NCBI RefSeq assembly: GCF_900302455.1 | Contig: NZ_ONZG01000008.1 | Coordinates: 206,615 to 270,614, forward strand | Direction of reading: 5' to 3' | Length of the DNA: 64,000 nt | Source of the DNA: Falsiruegeria mediterranea M17 | Lineage (GTDB): Bacteria > Pseudomonadota > Alphaproteobacteria > Rhodobacterales > Rhodobacteraceae | Shown here: positions 26,546 to 34,850 of the stretch, piece by piece | How the letters are laid out: the number at the start of each line of letters is the position of its first letter | How positions within the stretch are numbered: position 1 is the stretch's first letter | Notes under the pieces: model-generated | What the model was told of the DNA's origin: nothing | What the model saw: only the letters and a program-made list of their open reading frames with translations | The model's database searches: none | Position numbers and translations under genes: made by a program

Positions 26546-28210
26546 TCACGACGCTGCCTTCATGGCGGCCTGCGCGCAGAAACAGGACGCCGCCACGCTG
26601 GTATCGGCCCGAGCCAGTGCGAAATCCAGTCGCTGTTTGATTTGGATGATTTCGACCGTCTCGCCGCGTTCTTTAAGACAGTCGTGTAAGCCCTTCAAAC
26701 TCCACACGTTATCAGGATGGATGCTGGCGCGGCTGAGCGATCCGCCAAGACCCAGATCCGCGCGGTAAACCGCTTCGGCCTCGGTCATATGGCCCTGTTC
26801 GAACAGCAGTGCGCCAAGAGCATGGCGGGCGGGCTGCATCCAGCCCCAGGGTTCATCGTAGGGCAGATCATCGTCCAACTCGACCGAGCGGCGCAAGTGG
26901 GCAAAGGCAGCGTCATAGTTCTCTTTGCGATACTCGATCTCTCCCCGCAGCATTTCGTGTGCGATTTCAAGCAGATCAATGACCCGGTTGTTGTGCAGCA
27001 GCCGGGTTTCAGGCACCCGCTCCTTGGCGGCCAGAAACAGCTGCTCTTCGGCCTCGGCATTGGCGATCTGTCCGGTTGCAGCATAGGCCACGGCGCGCGC
27101 GTAATGGGTGTTGGCGGTCAATGTGAGGAACAGCTCCTGATCCTCGGGCAGTTCCATCTCGATCGCCTCTTGCCAGCGGCCAAAGCGGATCAGGATATGC
27201 GGCTTCATCGCCATATAACTTTCAAAAAAATCGGCCATCGGCGGAGAGGGCATACGCAACATGTCCTCGGGCACCGTGTCGATCATGCCTTGCACCGCGT
27301 CCAAGGCGGGCTGCATCTGTCCCACGAACAGCGCGCCATAGATGACAAAGTGGTAATCGTGCTGGCGATAGCCGGTGTAGATGTTGAACGCGCCTTCGCG
27401 CTCGTAATATTTCAGATCGGCCTCGACCGCCTTTTGGTTCCAATGGACCACATTCTGATAGTGCCCGCACAGCACGTCGATATGGGTCGGCATATGCACC
27501 AAATGGCCCGCATCCGGCACCAGTGTACGCAGGACGTCACCGGCCTTCAGCGCCTTTTCGGGGGTCGGCGACATCTCCATCAAGTGGACGTACAGATGCA
27601 GCAGGCCGGGGTGCACCATCGCAGCCGGATCATCGCGCATGGCGGTTTCCAGCACCTCCTGCGCCTCAAGCGTTGCGGCCCCTTCCGCGGGAAGGCCGGA
27701 TTTCAGGTCCCACATCTTCCACGGCGTCAGGTTCAGCAGTGATTCCACATAGATCGAGCGCAGGTCCAGGTGATCAGGATTAGACGCAAAGGCTGCGCGC
27801 ATGGCATCGGCGTAGTTTTGATCCCAGACCTGCATGTCTTCGCCGGGATCGCGCTGAGGGTAGCGCGCGGGCAAGGCGCGGATCAGGGCCTGCTCGACGG
27901 GGGTGCAGCCCGCGATGGCCGCAAGTGCAGCTTGGGTCGCGTCATAGGCATCGGCTAGGGCGTCCTTACGGCCTTTGTCATCCAGCAGGTCCCACGGCAG
28001 GTTGTAGTTCGGCCCCGCGGCATAGGCCACGCCCCAGTGCGCCATGGCGCAGTCGGGGTCATGCTCCAACGCACGGCGATAGCAGGTGACGGCCTCTTGA
28101 TGGTTGAACCCGTAGGTCCAGTTCAAGCCGCGATCGAACCACACCTGCGCCTGATCACTGTTGGTCGTGATCGGGCAGGTATGGTGCCCGAGGTCGTAAT
28201 AATCGCTCAT
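26546..28210 (-). CDS. Tetratricopeptide-repeat protein, unknown function
   Basis: A 554-residue protein without a signal peptide, beginning MSDYYDLGHHTCPITT. It contains TPR-like helical repeats, for example VWFDRGLNWTYGFNHQEAVT near residue 23 and YDAAFAHLRRSVELDD / LGALLFEQGHMTEAEAVYR near the end. Between are His- and Trp-rich motifs (HWGVAYAAGPNYNLPW, HMPTHIDVLCGHY) seen in a family of large TPR proteins of unknown role. The start at 28210 is supported by GGGGAGAG just upstream; the frame extends further without support. It is convergent with the DUF3616 gene. Confidence 0.8.
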   Translation of the reverse strand: MSDYYDLGHHTCPITTNSDQAQVWFDRGLNWTYGFNHQEAVTCYRRALEHDPDCAMAHWGVAYAAGPNYNLPWDLLDDKGRKDALADAYDATQAALAAIAGCTPVEQALIRALPARYPQRDPGEDMQVWDQNYADAMRAAFASNPDHLDLRSIYVESLLNLTPWKMWDLKSGLPAEGAATLEAQEVLETAMRDDPAAMVHPGLLHLYVHLMEMSPTPEKALKAGDVLRTLVPDAGHLVHMPTHIDVLCGHYQNVVHWNQKAVEADLKYYEREGAFNIYTGYRQHDYHFVIYGALFVGQMQPALDAVQGMIDTVPEDMLRMPSPPMADFFESYMAMKPHILIRFGRWQEAIEMELPEDQELFLTLTANTHYARAVAYAATGQIANAEAEEQLFLAAKERVPETRLLHNNRVIDLLEIAHEMLRGEIEYRKENYDAAFAHLRRSVELDDDLPYDEPWGWMQPARHALGALLFEQGHMTEAEAVYRADLGLGGSLSRASIHPDNVWSLKGLHDCLKERGETVEIIQIKQRLDFALARADTSVAASCFCAQAAMKAAS

Positions 28211-28269
28211 AAAATCTCTCCCCAAAAAATCTGGCGAGAGTGTAGCGCGTTTTGACGTGTCAGAACACC

Positions 28270-29478
28270 TTAGGCAGGCAGGCGATTTTCCACACGGCCC
28301 ATGTGCAGCATCAGGCCGAACCCCACGATGCACATCACCAGCAAGGCAACGGTCAGTGGCACCAGAGAGCCGTCAAAGAGCAGGCCCACCGGGGCTGCAA
28401 TGGCCGCTGCAATAACCGTGGAGATTGCACCAATGACCGAGGCCGCCATGCCTGCGATATGGCCCATCGGCTCCATCGCGATGGCCTGAAGGTTGCCCAT
28501 GGTCAAACCTGCCATGAAGAACACCGTACATTGCCAGAAGACAAAGACTGCAAACCCGGTTTCGAGCGGCAGATCAACGGTGGTCAGCGCCACCATGATG
28601 CCCGACAGCACAATCTGCGAGCCCAAGGTCCAGGTCACCAGGCGCCGCATGCCAACGCGCACCACCAGTACCGCATTCAGCAGGCTGGCACTGCCCGAGA
28701 CGAAAGCGACCGCGCCGAACCAGAACGGAAAGCTGTCGGCCCGGTCATAGATCACATCATAGACGGGCTGCACCATCGTCAGCATGGTGAACAGGATGCT
28801 GAGCGCCAGGGTTTGCACCAGGATCGACAGGCGTACGGTGGGATGGCGGAACATCTCGCCAACGGCTTCGATCATCAGTGACAGACGAAAGGCGCGGCGT
28901 TCTGGCTTGGGCAGGGTTTCAGGCAACCGGTTGCCGGTCCAGAAAATGATCACCAAGCCAAAAACGGCAAAGGCCGCAAAGATGCCGCGCCAGCCGACGA
29001 AATATATGATACCAGCCCCCAGCATGGGCGCAAAGGCAGGAAACAGGGTAAAGATCATCATCGCAATCGACATGATCCGTGCCATTTCACGGCCCGAATA
29101 GAGGTCTCGCACGATGGCGACGCCCACAATGCGTGGGGCTGCCGCGGCAATGCCCTGCAGCACACGCGCGGCCAAAACCAGTTCGAGCGAGCTGGCCGCC
29201 CAGGCCAACCCCGAGGCCAGCACATAAAGTGCGGCCCCGATTAGAAGTACGGGTTTGCGGCCAAAGGTGTCCGACAGCGGGCCGGTAAAGAAGGTACCGA
29301 TGCCCATGCCCAACACAAATGATGTCAGGATCAGCTGTGCGCGGTTGATGTCGTCAGGGCTTAGCTCTGCCCCGATTTCGGGCAGGGCTGGCAGCATCGC
29401 GTCGATGGAAAAGGCAATGGTGGCAAACATCACCGCGATCAGTGCGATGAACTCAACCTTGGATAAACGTTCGGCCAT
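28270..29478 (-). CDS. MFS drug-efflux transporter, Bcr/CflA family
   Basis: Proton-driven exporter of the major facilitator superfamily, 402 residues with about 12 hydrophobic segments. The Bcr/CflA features are FSIDAMLPALPEIGAEL after the first helix, GPLSDTFGRKPVLLIGAAL (the MFS loop 2-3 motif) and LVLAARVLQGIAAAAPRIVGVAIVRD in helices 4-5. Substrates of the family include bicyclomycin and chloramphenicol; the actual substrate here cannot be read from sequence. It is probably a single gene: 60 bases separate it from the TPR gene upstream of which no overlap exists, and 90 bases from the DsbA-like gene. Confidence 0.88.
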   Translation of the reverse strand: MAERLSKVEFIALIAVMFATIAFSIDAMLPALPEIGAELSPDDINRAQLILTSFVLGMGIGTFFTGPLSDTFGRKPVLLIGAALYVLASGLAWAASSLELVLAARVLQGIAAAAPRIVGVAIVRDLYSGREMARIMSIAMMIFTLFPAFAPMLGAGIIYFVGWRGIFAAFAVFGLVIIFWTGNRLPETLPKPERRAFRLSLMIEAVGEMFRHPTVRLSILVQTLALSILFTMLTMVQPVYDVIYDRADSFPFWFGAVAFVSGSASLLNAVLVVRVGMRRLVTWTLGSQIVLSGIMVALTTVDLPLETGFAVFVFWQCTVFFMAGLTMGNLQAIAMEPMGHIAGMAASVIGAISTVIAAAIAAPVGLLFDGSLVPLTVALLVMCIVGFGLMLHMGRVENRLPA

Positions 29479-29567
29479 GAGCGGACTCCTTACCCACCCG
29501 CGCTATCATGCAAGCGGGCGCGGGGCCACTCGACAGAAATGCACAGAACCCTGTGTGAAAATGTGGA

Positions 29568-30218
29568 TTAAGTCTCGATCTGAGACATGATGTCAGCGAT
29601 CACCTTTTGCCACAACTCTGGGGGTTGGGCACCGGGAACAGCGTGCTGATTGGCAACGATGAAGGTGGGAACTGAGTTCACACCCATCTGCCGCGAGTGG
29701 CTGTCACGTTCTTTCATGAGGTCGCGATCCGCGTCTGATTTCAGCAGCTTACGCACCACAGCTGCATCCATTCCGATGCCATCTGCAATGTCGGCCAGCA
29801 CGTCATGATCACCGATGTCGCGGGTTTCGACAAAATAGGCGTTGAACAGGGCATCAACGGCTGCTGTCTGTTTGCCTTCTGTCCCGGCCCAATGGATCAG
29901 CCGGTGCGCGTCCAATGTGTTGGGGGTGCGCTGCATCCCTTCGAAATTGATCGACAGGCCTGCATTTTCAGCGTGCTCAACCACGGGAGCATACGCGCGT
30001 ACGGCGCCTTCTTTGCCGCCAAACTTGGTTTCAAGGTATTCGCGCCGGTCCATGCCGCCTTCGGGCATGTCGGGGTTCAGCTGAAAGGGGTGCCATTCGA
30101 TGACAAAGGGGTGCCCGGGCACCGATGCCAGGGCCTTGTCCAGATGCGTCTTTCCGATATAGCACCAGGGGCAGATCGGGTCGGACAGGATGTCGAGCTT
30201 GACGGTTTTGTCGGTCAT
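29568..30218 (-). CDS. DsbA-family thioredoxin-fold oxidoreductase (FrnE-like)
   Basis: A 216-residue cytoplasmic DsbA-like protein of the FrnE / 2-hydroxychromene-2-carboxylate isomerase-like group. The active site CPWC is in LDILSDPICPWCYIGKTHL near residue 15, and the cis-Pro region is NSVPTFIVANQHAVPGAQPP near residue 185. There is no signal peptide, so it acts in the cytoplasm, possibly as a disulfide reductase or isomerase. The start at 30218 (ATG) lies just after the stop of the upstream acyl-CoA synthetase gene; a GTG at 30224 would overlap that stop. The two genes form an operon. Confidence 0.86.
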   Translation of the reverse strand: MTDKTVKLDILSDPICPWCYIGKTHLDKALASVPGHPFVIEWHPFQLNPDMPEGGMDRREYLETKFGGKEGAVRAYAPVVEHAENAGLSINFEGMQRTPNTLDAHRLIHWAGTEGKQTAAVDALFNAYFVETRDIGDHDVLADIADGIGMDAAVVRKLLKSDADRDLMKERDSHSRQMGVNSVPTFIVANQHAVPGAQPPELWQKVIADIMSQIET

Positions 30219-30220
30219 GG

Positions 30221-31732
30221 TCACTGGGCCTTGAAATAAGCGGGCAGGGCGCGGCGCAACAGCTTGCCGTTGCCGCCTGCGGGCAGGGTTTCGAGATGGA
30301 CAAAGGCGCGGGGTTGTTTGTACCGCGCCAGGTTGGCTTCGACATAGGCGCGCAGCTCGGCTACGTCCAGCGTTTCAGGGCCGGTATAGAAGGCAGCTAT
30401 CACAAATGTGTTCTCTTTGACCTCGACCTGGGCGGCGCCCACTTGCGTGATGCCGGGATGTTTGGCCAGGGCGTCCTCGACCTCGACCGGGGACACGCGA
30501 TAGCCGCCGGCGTTCATCATGTCATCGTCGCGCCCCAGATAGGTGATCTGACCATCGACCGCCATGGCGCCCTGATCGCCGGTCAGGAACCAGTCGCCTT
30601 GCATTTTGGCGTCTGCTTCGTCCGGGGCGTTGAGGTAGGTGAGCATCAGGCCCGGATCTGAGCTGTGTACGGCAATGGTGCCTTCGTCGCCCTGCGGCAC
30701 CGGGCCATCGGGTCCAAGGATCGCGATCTTGCGGCCTGGTTGCGGTTGGCCCAAAGCCTCTCCCCGGGCCGGATGTGCGGGGCTGGACGAGATGAAGGTC
30801 GAGCATTCAGACATGCCATAGGCCTCAAAAAGCGCGGTCCCGGTGGCGGTGGTCCACCGAGCGTGCAGTTCGCGCGGCAGTTTCTCTCCGGCACTCAGGC
30901 CGTGGCGCAGATGGGGCAGGTCAAGGGGGGAGGATGAGCCGAGGAACTTGCGATAAACGCCTGGTGCCGCAGCAAAAATAGTCGCTTTGTGTGCCTTTAG
31001 TAGCGTTGGGATATCACCCAGATCGGTCCCGGGCTCGGGGATCAGGGCCGTGGCACCGATGGCCCAAGGGTCCATCAGCCCGGTGCCCAGGGTGTAGGTC
31101 CAATTAAACGCGCCTGCGTGACACAGGCGGTCGTCGGGTGTCAGCCCGTACCAGCCATCGACCATCATCTGCCGCGCCCAGATCGCTCGGTGTGCATGGG
31201 CCACGGCGCGGGGTTTGCCCGAGGTGCCAGAGGTATAGACCACATAGGCCATCCGGTTCGGGTCGCCCATGTCGTACTCGGCAGGCGGCAGGTCCCGCAT
31301 GGCGGTCAGCTGCGCGATGTCGATCTGCAACGGATGATCGGCACAGGCCACTTCCGGATCGCGTAGGATGGCGGCGGGCGACAGCTCGTCAATCATCTTT
31401 TGCGTCTCGGGTGCGGTCAGCTGGGATGAGGTCGGAACCGGAACGATCCCGGCGGCAATTGCGCCCAGATAGGCCAGCGGGAAATCGACCGTATTGCCAA
31501 GGCGCATGAGCACGATCTGGCCCGGGGCAATGCCTGCCTGCTGCAAACCCGTTGCGGTGCCACGAATGGCGGCTTCGAGCGCGCGGTATGTCCAATCGTC
31601 CGAGCCATCCCGGCGCAAAACCGACAGGGCCACCTTGTCAGGTTGCGAAGCGGCATGGCGCGTCACATGGGCGGCCAGGTTGAACGGGGTCGGGCAGGGC
31701 GTGAACGCCCCCTGGTCAAAGATCGAAAGCAT
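30221..31732 (-). CDS. Acyl-CoA synthetase (AMP-dependent ligase)
   Basis: ANL-superfamily enzyme that activates a carboxylic acid with ATP and joins it to CoA. About 503 residues. Motifs: the P-loop VVYTSGTSGKPRAVAHAHR, the adenylate-binding AYGMSECSTFISSS, the hinge DWFLTGDQGAMAVDG with YLGRDDDMMNAGGYRVSP, and a C-terminal catalytic Lys in AGGNGKLLRRAL. Its closest pattern is the benzoate/acetoacetyl or medium-chain group, but the acid is not clear. The start is the ATG at 31732; a TTG at 31738 is also in frame. It precedes the DsbA-like gene and is divergent from an XRE-cupin regulator 64 bases away that may control it. Confidence 0.87.
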   Translation of the reverse strand: MLSIFDQGAFTPCPTPFNLAAHVTRHAASQPDKVALSVLRRDGSDDWTYRALEAAIRGTATGLQQAGIAPGQIVLMRLGNTVDFPLAYLGAIAAGIVPVPTSSQLTAPETQKMIDELSPAAILRDPEVACADHPLQIDIAQLTAMRDLPPAEYDMGDPNRMAYVVYTSGTSGKPRAVAHAHRAIWARQMMVDGWYGLTPDDRLCHAGAFNWTYTLGTGLMDPWAIGATALIPEPGTDLGDIPTLLKAHKATIFAAAPGVYRKFLGSSSPLDLPHLRHGLSAGEKLPRELHARWTTATGTALFEAYGMSECSTFISSSPAHPARGEALGQPQPGRKIAILGPDGPVPQGDEGTIAVHSSDPGLMLTYLNAPDEADAKMQGDWFLTGDQGAMAVDGQITYLGRDDDMMNAGGYRVSPVEVEDALAKHPGITQVGAAQVEVKENTFVIAAFYTGPETLDVAELRAYVEANLARYKQPRAFVHLETLPAGGNGKLLRRALPAYFKAQ

Positions 31733-31796
31733 GGCCAATCGCTAGCCCGACGGGCCGCGCGTTGCAAGCAGAGGCTTGGCACCGTATAGAGCACGC

Positions 31797-32420
31797 ATGA
31801 CTGGCCGAGATCCAAAATCCATCATCCGCATCGCCCGTGATTCAGGCGCCGAGGATACCGCAGAACCCTTGGACTTGGGCGCGCGCGTGCGCGAATTGCG
31901 CAAGGCCCGCGACTGGACGTTGGAACAGGCAGCGACGCAGGCAGGGCTTGCACGCTCGACATTGTCCAAGATCGAAAATGGTCAGATGTCGCCCACATAT
32001 GATGCGTTGAAAAAACTGGCGGTTGGCTTGCAGATTTCGGTGCCGCAGCTGTTTACCCCGCCCGAGCGGGATCAGATCAACGGGCGCATGGCGGTGACCA
32101 AGTTCGGCGATGGCGCTGCGCATGCAACGGCCACCTACGAGCATGAACTGCTGGCCGATACGCTGACAAAGAAGACCATGCTGCCCTATCGCGCCCGGGT
32201 GCGGGCACGCAATATGGAAGAGTTCGACGGTTGGGTTCGCCACGATGGCGAAGAGTTTCTGTATGTGCTGACCGGTGTTGTGCGGCTCTACACAGAATTC
32301 TACGAACCGGTCGAAATGCGCAGGGGTGACAGCGCCTATTACGACGCCGCCATGGGCCACAACGTGATCTCGGTCAGTGACGAGGATGCGACGATCTTAT
32401 GGGTCACGTCACTGGCGTGA
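31797..32420 (+). CDS. XRE-family regulator with C-terminal cupin domain
   Basis: A 207-residue transcription regulator. Residues about 25-80 form an XRE helix-turn-helix (VRELRKARDWTLEQAATQAG, LARSTLSKIENGQMSPTYDAL). Residues about 125-205 form a cupin (WVRHDGEEFLYVLTGVVRLY, RRGDSAYYDAAMGHNV) that likely senses a small molecule. This HTH-cupin design is common in regulators next to catabolic genes. It is divergent from the acyl-CoA synthetase, so that operon is the natural candidate target. The start is the ATG at 31797; an in-frame upstream ATG at 31776 lacks a ribosome binding site. Confidence 0.88.
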   Translation: MTGRDPKSIIRIARDSGAEDTAEPLDLGARVRELRKARDWTLEQAATQAGLARSTLSKIENGQMSPTYDALKKLAVGLQISVPQLFTPPERDQINGRMAVTKFGDGAAHATATYEHELLADTLTKKTMLPYRARVRARNMEEFDGWVRHDGEEFLYVLTGVVRLYTEFYEPVEMRRGDSAYYDAAMGHNVISVSDEDATILWVTSLA

Positions 32421-32424
32421 CCGG

Positions 32425-32652
32425 TTAATCTGCGATCTCGCGGCCCAAGGATTCCACAAACAAGAAGTCCTCGAACTCCTCGCGGGCCTCGGTCAGGGTC
32501 AGTTGGTGCTTTTCAGCCAGATAAGCCTCGAACCGGGATCGGTCGAGTTTCAAAAACGGCGCGTCGGCCTCGTCGAGCTGCGGAAACCGCGATTTGACGC
32601 GAGGAAACGCTTGCGCCCAGTTCTGGGTTAGCTCGGACCAATTCATCATCAT
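32425..32652 (-). CDS. Small conserved-looking protein, unknown function
   Basis: A 75-residue acidic protein beginning MMMNWSELTQNWAQAF and ending VESLGREIAD. It is rich in helix-forming residues, with aromatic residues at regular spacing (AFPRVKSRFPQLDEAD, LKLDRSRFEAYLAEKH), which suggests a small helical domain. AAGGA lies at a good distance before the first of three tandem ATG codons. Its stop is four bases from the stop of the convergent XRE-cupin gene. Codon use resembles neighbouring genes. I do not recognise a family; the good ribosome binding site and tight packing support it as real. Confidence 0.7.
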   Translation of the reverse strand: MMMNWSELTQNWAQAFPRVKSRFPQLDEADAPFLKLDRSRFEAYLAEKHQLTLTEAREEFEDFLFVESLGREIAD

Positions 32653-32771
32653 TGAGCATTCCTTGATAGAGTGACAGAAACGCTCCTCCCGTTGATCAGC
32701 CTAGAAATGTAACAGCTCTATGATGATCGGGCAAAATGTCGCACGAAAAATGGGCTTGTTGACCAAAAAGT

Positions 32772-32802
32772 AATCGCCCCATGCGTGTGCAAGGGGGCGA
32801 TT
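32772..32802 (-). terminator. Terminator after the arsenic operon
   Basis: Inverted repeat AATCGCCCC ... GGGGCGATT separated by 13 bases, 25 bases beyond the aqpS stop. On the minus strand the second arm is followed by ACTTTTT, so it fits as the end of the ars transcript. Confidence 0.72.
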
Positions 32803-32826
32803 GTCGGTTTGGGGTTGACTGTTGGG

Positions 32827-33489
32827 TCAGTCGTCGGTCTCGGCAAACAGCCAGTTCAGCACCACATGGCCAATGAAGACCGCGATGATCTGCATCACGA
32901 TGAACATCGCGATATGGCCAGGATAGATGCCCGCGAAGGTGTCGCTGAAGCCGCGTGCGATGGTCACGGCGGGGTTCGCAAAGCTGGTCGATGACGTGTA
33001 CCAATAGGCGCCTGTGATATAGAGGCCGACCAGTGGTGGCACGGCGTCTGGCCTGTGACGGATACCCCCAAAGATCACGAACAAAAGGCCAAGCGTGGCG
33101 ATAATCTCGGAAAACCACTGCGCGCCTCCGGTCCGGTGCATGGTGGTCGAGGTCTGCAGAATGCTCTGATCGAACATCATGTGCGTGGCCCAAACCCCGA
33201 TGATACCGCCCGCGATCTGGACAATCATGTAGGGGGCAACCGCGCTCCAGGGGTGTTCACCGCGCAGGGCGAAGGCGAGTGTCACGGCAGGGTTGAAATG
33301 CGCGCCTGACACCGGGCCAAGCGTGGTGATGATGGCATAGAGCATACAGCCCGTGGCGATCGCATTGGCCAGCAACGCCAGGGCGATGTTCCCATCCGAC
33401 AGAGTCTGCGCCATGATGCCCGAGCCGACAACTCCGATCAGTAGAAATGCGGTGCCCAGGAATTCGGCAAATAGCTTGCGGGGGTTCAT
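32827..33489 (-). CDS. aqpS: Aquaglyceroporin (MIP family) of the arsenic operon
   Basis: A 220-residue six-helix channel with both NPA boxes: HFNPAVTLAFALRG near residue 67 and FANPAVTIARGF near residue 180, the second followed by the Arg of the selectivity filter. MIP channels carry water, glycerol and uncharged arsenite. In Sinorhizobium meliloti an aquaglyceroporin (AqpS) replaces the arsenite pump, so that arsenite made by ArsC leaves down its gradient. The same arrangement here (arsR-arsC, arsC, channel; no pump) supports this role. The ATG overlaps the arsC stop as ATGA. The gene name is by analogy with S. meliloti. Confidence 0.87.
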   Translation of the reverse strand: MNPRKLFAEFLGTAFLLIGVVGSGIMAQTLSDGNIALALLANAIATGCMLYAIITTLGPVSGAHFNPAVTLAFALRGEHPWSAVAPYMIVQIAGGIIGVWATHMMFDQSILQTSTTMHRTGGAQWFSEIIATLGLLFVIFGGIRHRPDAVPPLVGLYITGAYWYTSSTSFANPAVTIARGFSDTFAGIYPGHIAMFIVMQIIAVFIGHVVLNWLFAETDD

Positions 33490-33962
33490 GTCAGGGTTCC
33501 AATGCGCTTGAGCTGTGTCGACAGCTCGGTCTGGTTCATGGTTTCGATGGGCAATTCCAGAAGCGCCGCAGCACGCTTGCCCAAGGTGTTATAGGCGGTG
33601 CGGAATGCCGTGTCCCAATCGGGTTCCTCGGCGGCTGCCGGGTCTTCGACACCCCAATGGGCGCGCACGGGGGCGCCGGGCCAGATGGGGCAGGTTTCTT
33701 CTGCGGCGGACCCGCAGACAGTGATCACTATGTCCATCTCGGGCGCGTCCTCGGCGCCGAACTCGTCCCAGCTTTTGGAACGGGCGTTAGACGTATCGTG
33801 ACCTTCTTTGCCCAACAGCACCAGCGATTGCGGGTGCACCTTGCCGGATGGCTGAGAGCCGGCAGAAAAAGCGCGGACGCGACCGGCCCCTTCGGTGTTG
33901 AAAATCGATTCCAGCAGAATCGAGCGCGCGGAATTGCCCGTGCAGAGTACCAGGATGTTCAT
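33486..33962 (-). CDS. arsC: Arsenate reductase, LMW-phosphatase (thioredoxin-type) family
   Basis: A 158-residue arsenate reductase with the low-molecular-weight phosphatase P-loop CTGNSARS at residue 7, and the two later Cys in VITVCGSAAEETCPIWPG that shuttle the disulfide in the ArsC mechanism. It turns arsenate to arsenite. It lies 21 bases after the ArsR-ArsC fusion gene, and its stop overlaps the channel gene start. It is clearly a paralogue of the ArsC half of the fusion (both share CTGNSARS, FSAG..PSG..HP, and the Cys-x6/7-Cys-Pro-x-Trp-Pro-Gly motif). Confidence 0.92.
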   Translation of the reverse strand: MNILVLCTGNSARSILLESIFNTEGAGRVRAFSAGSQPSGKVHPQSLVLLGKEGHDTSNARSKSWDEFGAEDAPEMDIVITVCGSAAEETCPIWPGAPVRAHWGVEDPAAAEEPDWDTAFRTAYNTLGKRAAALLELPIETMNQTELSTQLKRIGTLT

Positions 33963-33983
33963 GTCACACGTCCCATGTTTTGG

Positions 33984-34829
33984 TTATTCAGGCTCGGACG
34001 CATCGGTCTGGCGTCCGATGTCGTCGATTTGATGTTGCAGGCTGATCCGGTCGAGGGTTTCGAACGGCAGGCTGACAAAGGCGGTGATGCGGTTGCGCAA
34101 AAGACCATAGGCCTGTTGGAACGCCAGGTTCCGTTGCGCATCTGTCCCACCGGCCTTGACCGGGTCGGGCAGGCCCCAATGGGCGCTCATCGGCTGACCG
34201 GGCCAAGTGGGGCATTCCTCGTTCGCGGCGTGGTCACACACGGTAAAGACGAAATCCATCTTCGGGGCTTCATCACTATTGAATTCGTCCACCGATTTAG
34301 ATCGCAACTGGCCAATGTCGTGACCTTTCGACCCCAAAAGCTCGATCACCTTTGGATGCGGCTGGCCCGAGGGCATTGTTCCCGCAGAGAAGGCGTTGAA
34401 CCGGCCCAGTCCTTCGGTGCGCAGGATCGATTCCGCCATCAGCGAGCGGGCAGAATTTCCGGTGCAGATAAAGAGGGCATTCAGCCGACGTGTGGTGTCC
34501 GTCATGATCGGTGTCTCCGGGAGCGTGGTCGGAACGCAAAGATCGGGGCGGCTTTGGCAGCAGCCGCCAAGCAAGCCGTCAAACAGCCCCCGAACTTCGC
34601 CCAGGTTGGTGGTGTACTGCAACGACGTGCCGGTGCGGGTCTGTTCGATCAGCCCCGCTTTTTTCAGCGCCGACAGATAGACCGACGCCGTATTGGGTTT
34701 CAGATCCAGCGCCTGCGCAATTTGCCCGGCCGGCACCGCATCAGGGTATCGGCGCATGAGCAGGCGAAACACCTCAAGCCGGTTGGGGTGCGCCAGAGCA
34801 GATAGTTTGTCGTGAATCGCTATTTCCAT
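33984..34829 (-). CDS. ArsR-ArsC fusion: arsenic-responsive repressor joined to arsenate reductase
   Basis: A 281-residue two-domain protein. Residues 1-100 are a winged-helix ArsR repressor (LSALAHPNRLEVFRLLMRR, helix-turn-helix LDLKPNTASVYLSALKKAGLI) with a C-terminal Cys cluster CCQSRPDLC (Cys90, Cys91, Cys98), the layout of ArsR proteins that bind arsenite near the C-terminus. Residues 113-281 are an ArsC of the LMW-phosphatase type (FICTGNSARS, VFTVCDHAANEECPTWPG). At the junction, codon 109 is an ATG (34505) with GGAG nine bases upstream, so a free ArsC might also be made. First gene of the ars operon; its start codon lies inside a perfect palindrome, suggesting autorepression. Confidence 0.9.
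   Translation of the reverse strand: MEIAIHDKLSALAHPNRLEVFRLLMRRYPDAVPAGQIAQALDLKPNTASVYLSALKKAGLIEQTRTGTSLQYTTNLGEVRGLFDGLLGGCCQSRPDLCVPTTLPETPIMTDTTRRLNALFICTGNSARSLMAESILRTEGLGRFNAFSAGTMPSGQPHPKVIELLGSKGHDIGQLRSKSVDEFNSDEAPKMDFVFTVCDHAANEECPTWPGQPMSAHWGLPDPVKAGGTDAQRNLAFQQAYGLLRNRITAFVSLPFETLDRISLQHQIDDIGRQTDASEPE
34505..34518 (-). promoter_or_regulatory. Internal ribosome binding site at the ArsR-ArsC junction
   Basis: GGAG at 34518-34515 stands nine bases before an in-frame ATG at 34505 (codon 109 of the fusion), exactly where the ArsC domain begins (MTDTTRRLNALFICTG). It may be a relic of separate genes or may produce a free reductase. Confidence 0.55.
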
Positions 34830-34850
34830 ATTTCATGAAATATGGAAATA
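34821..34850. promoter_or_regulatory. 30-bp perfect palindrome, likely ArsR operator
   Basis: The half site TATTTCCATATTTCA is followed by its exact reverse complement. It covers the start codon of the ArsR-ArsC gene and the presumed -10 element. A symmetric AT-rich site at the promoter of an autoregulated ArsR gene is the expected operator. It is not followed by a T-run, so a terminator role is unlikely. Confidence 0.75.

Noticed and set aside
33447..34805. 452-codon plus-strand frame opposite the ars operon
   Set aside because: Covers two well-supported minus-strand genes; low-complexity Gly/Arg composition; no ribosome binding site of note.
34821..34850. The 30-bp palindrome as a terminator of the binding-protein gene
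   Set aside because: It is AT-rich with no loop and no T-run, and overlaps a start codon and promoter; operator fits better.
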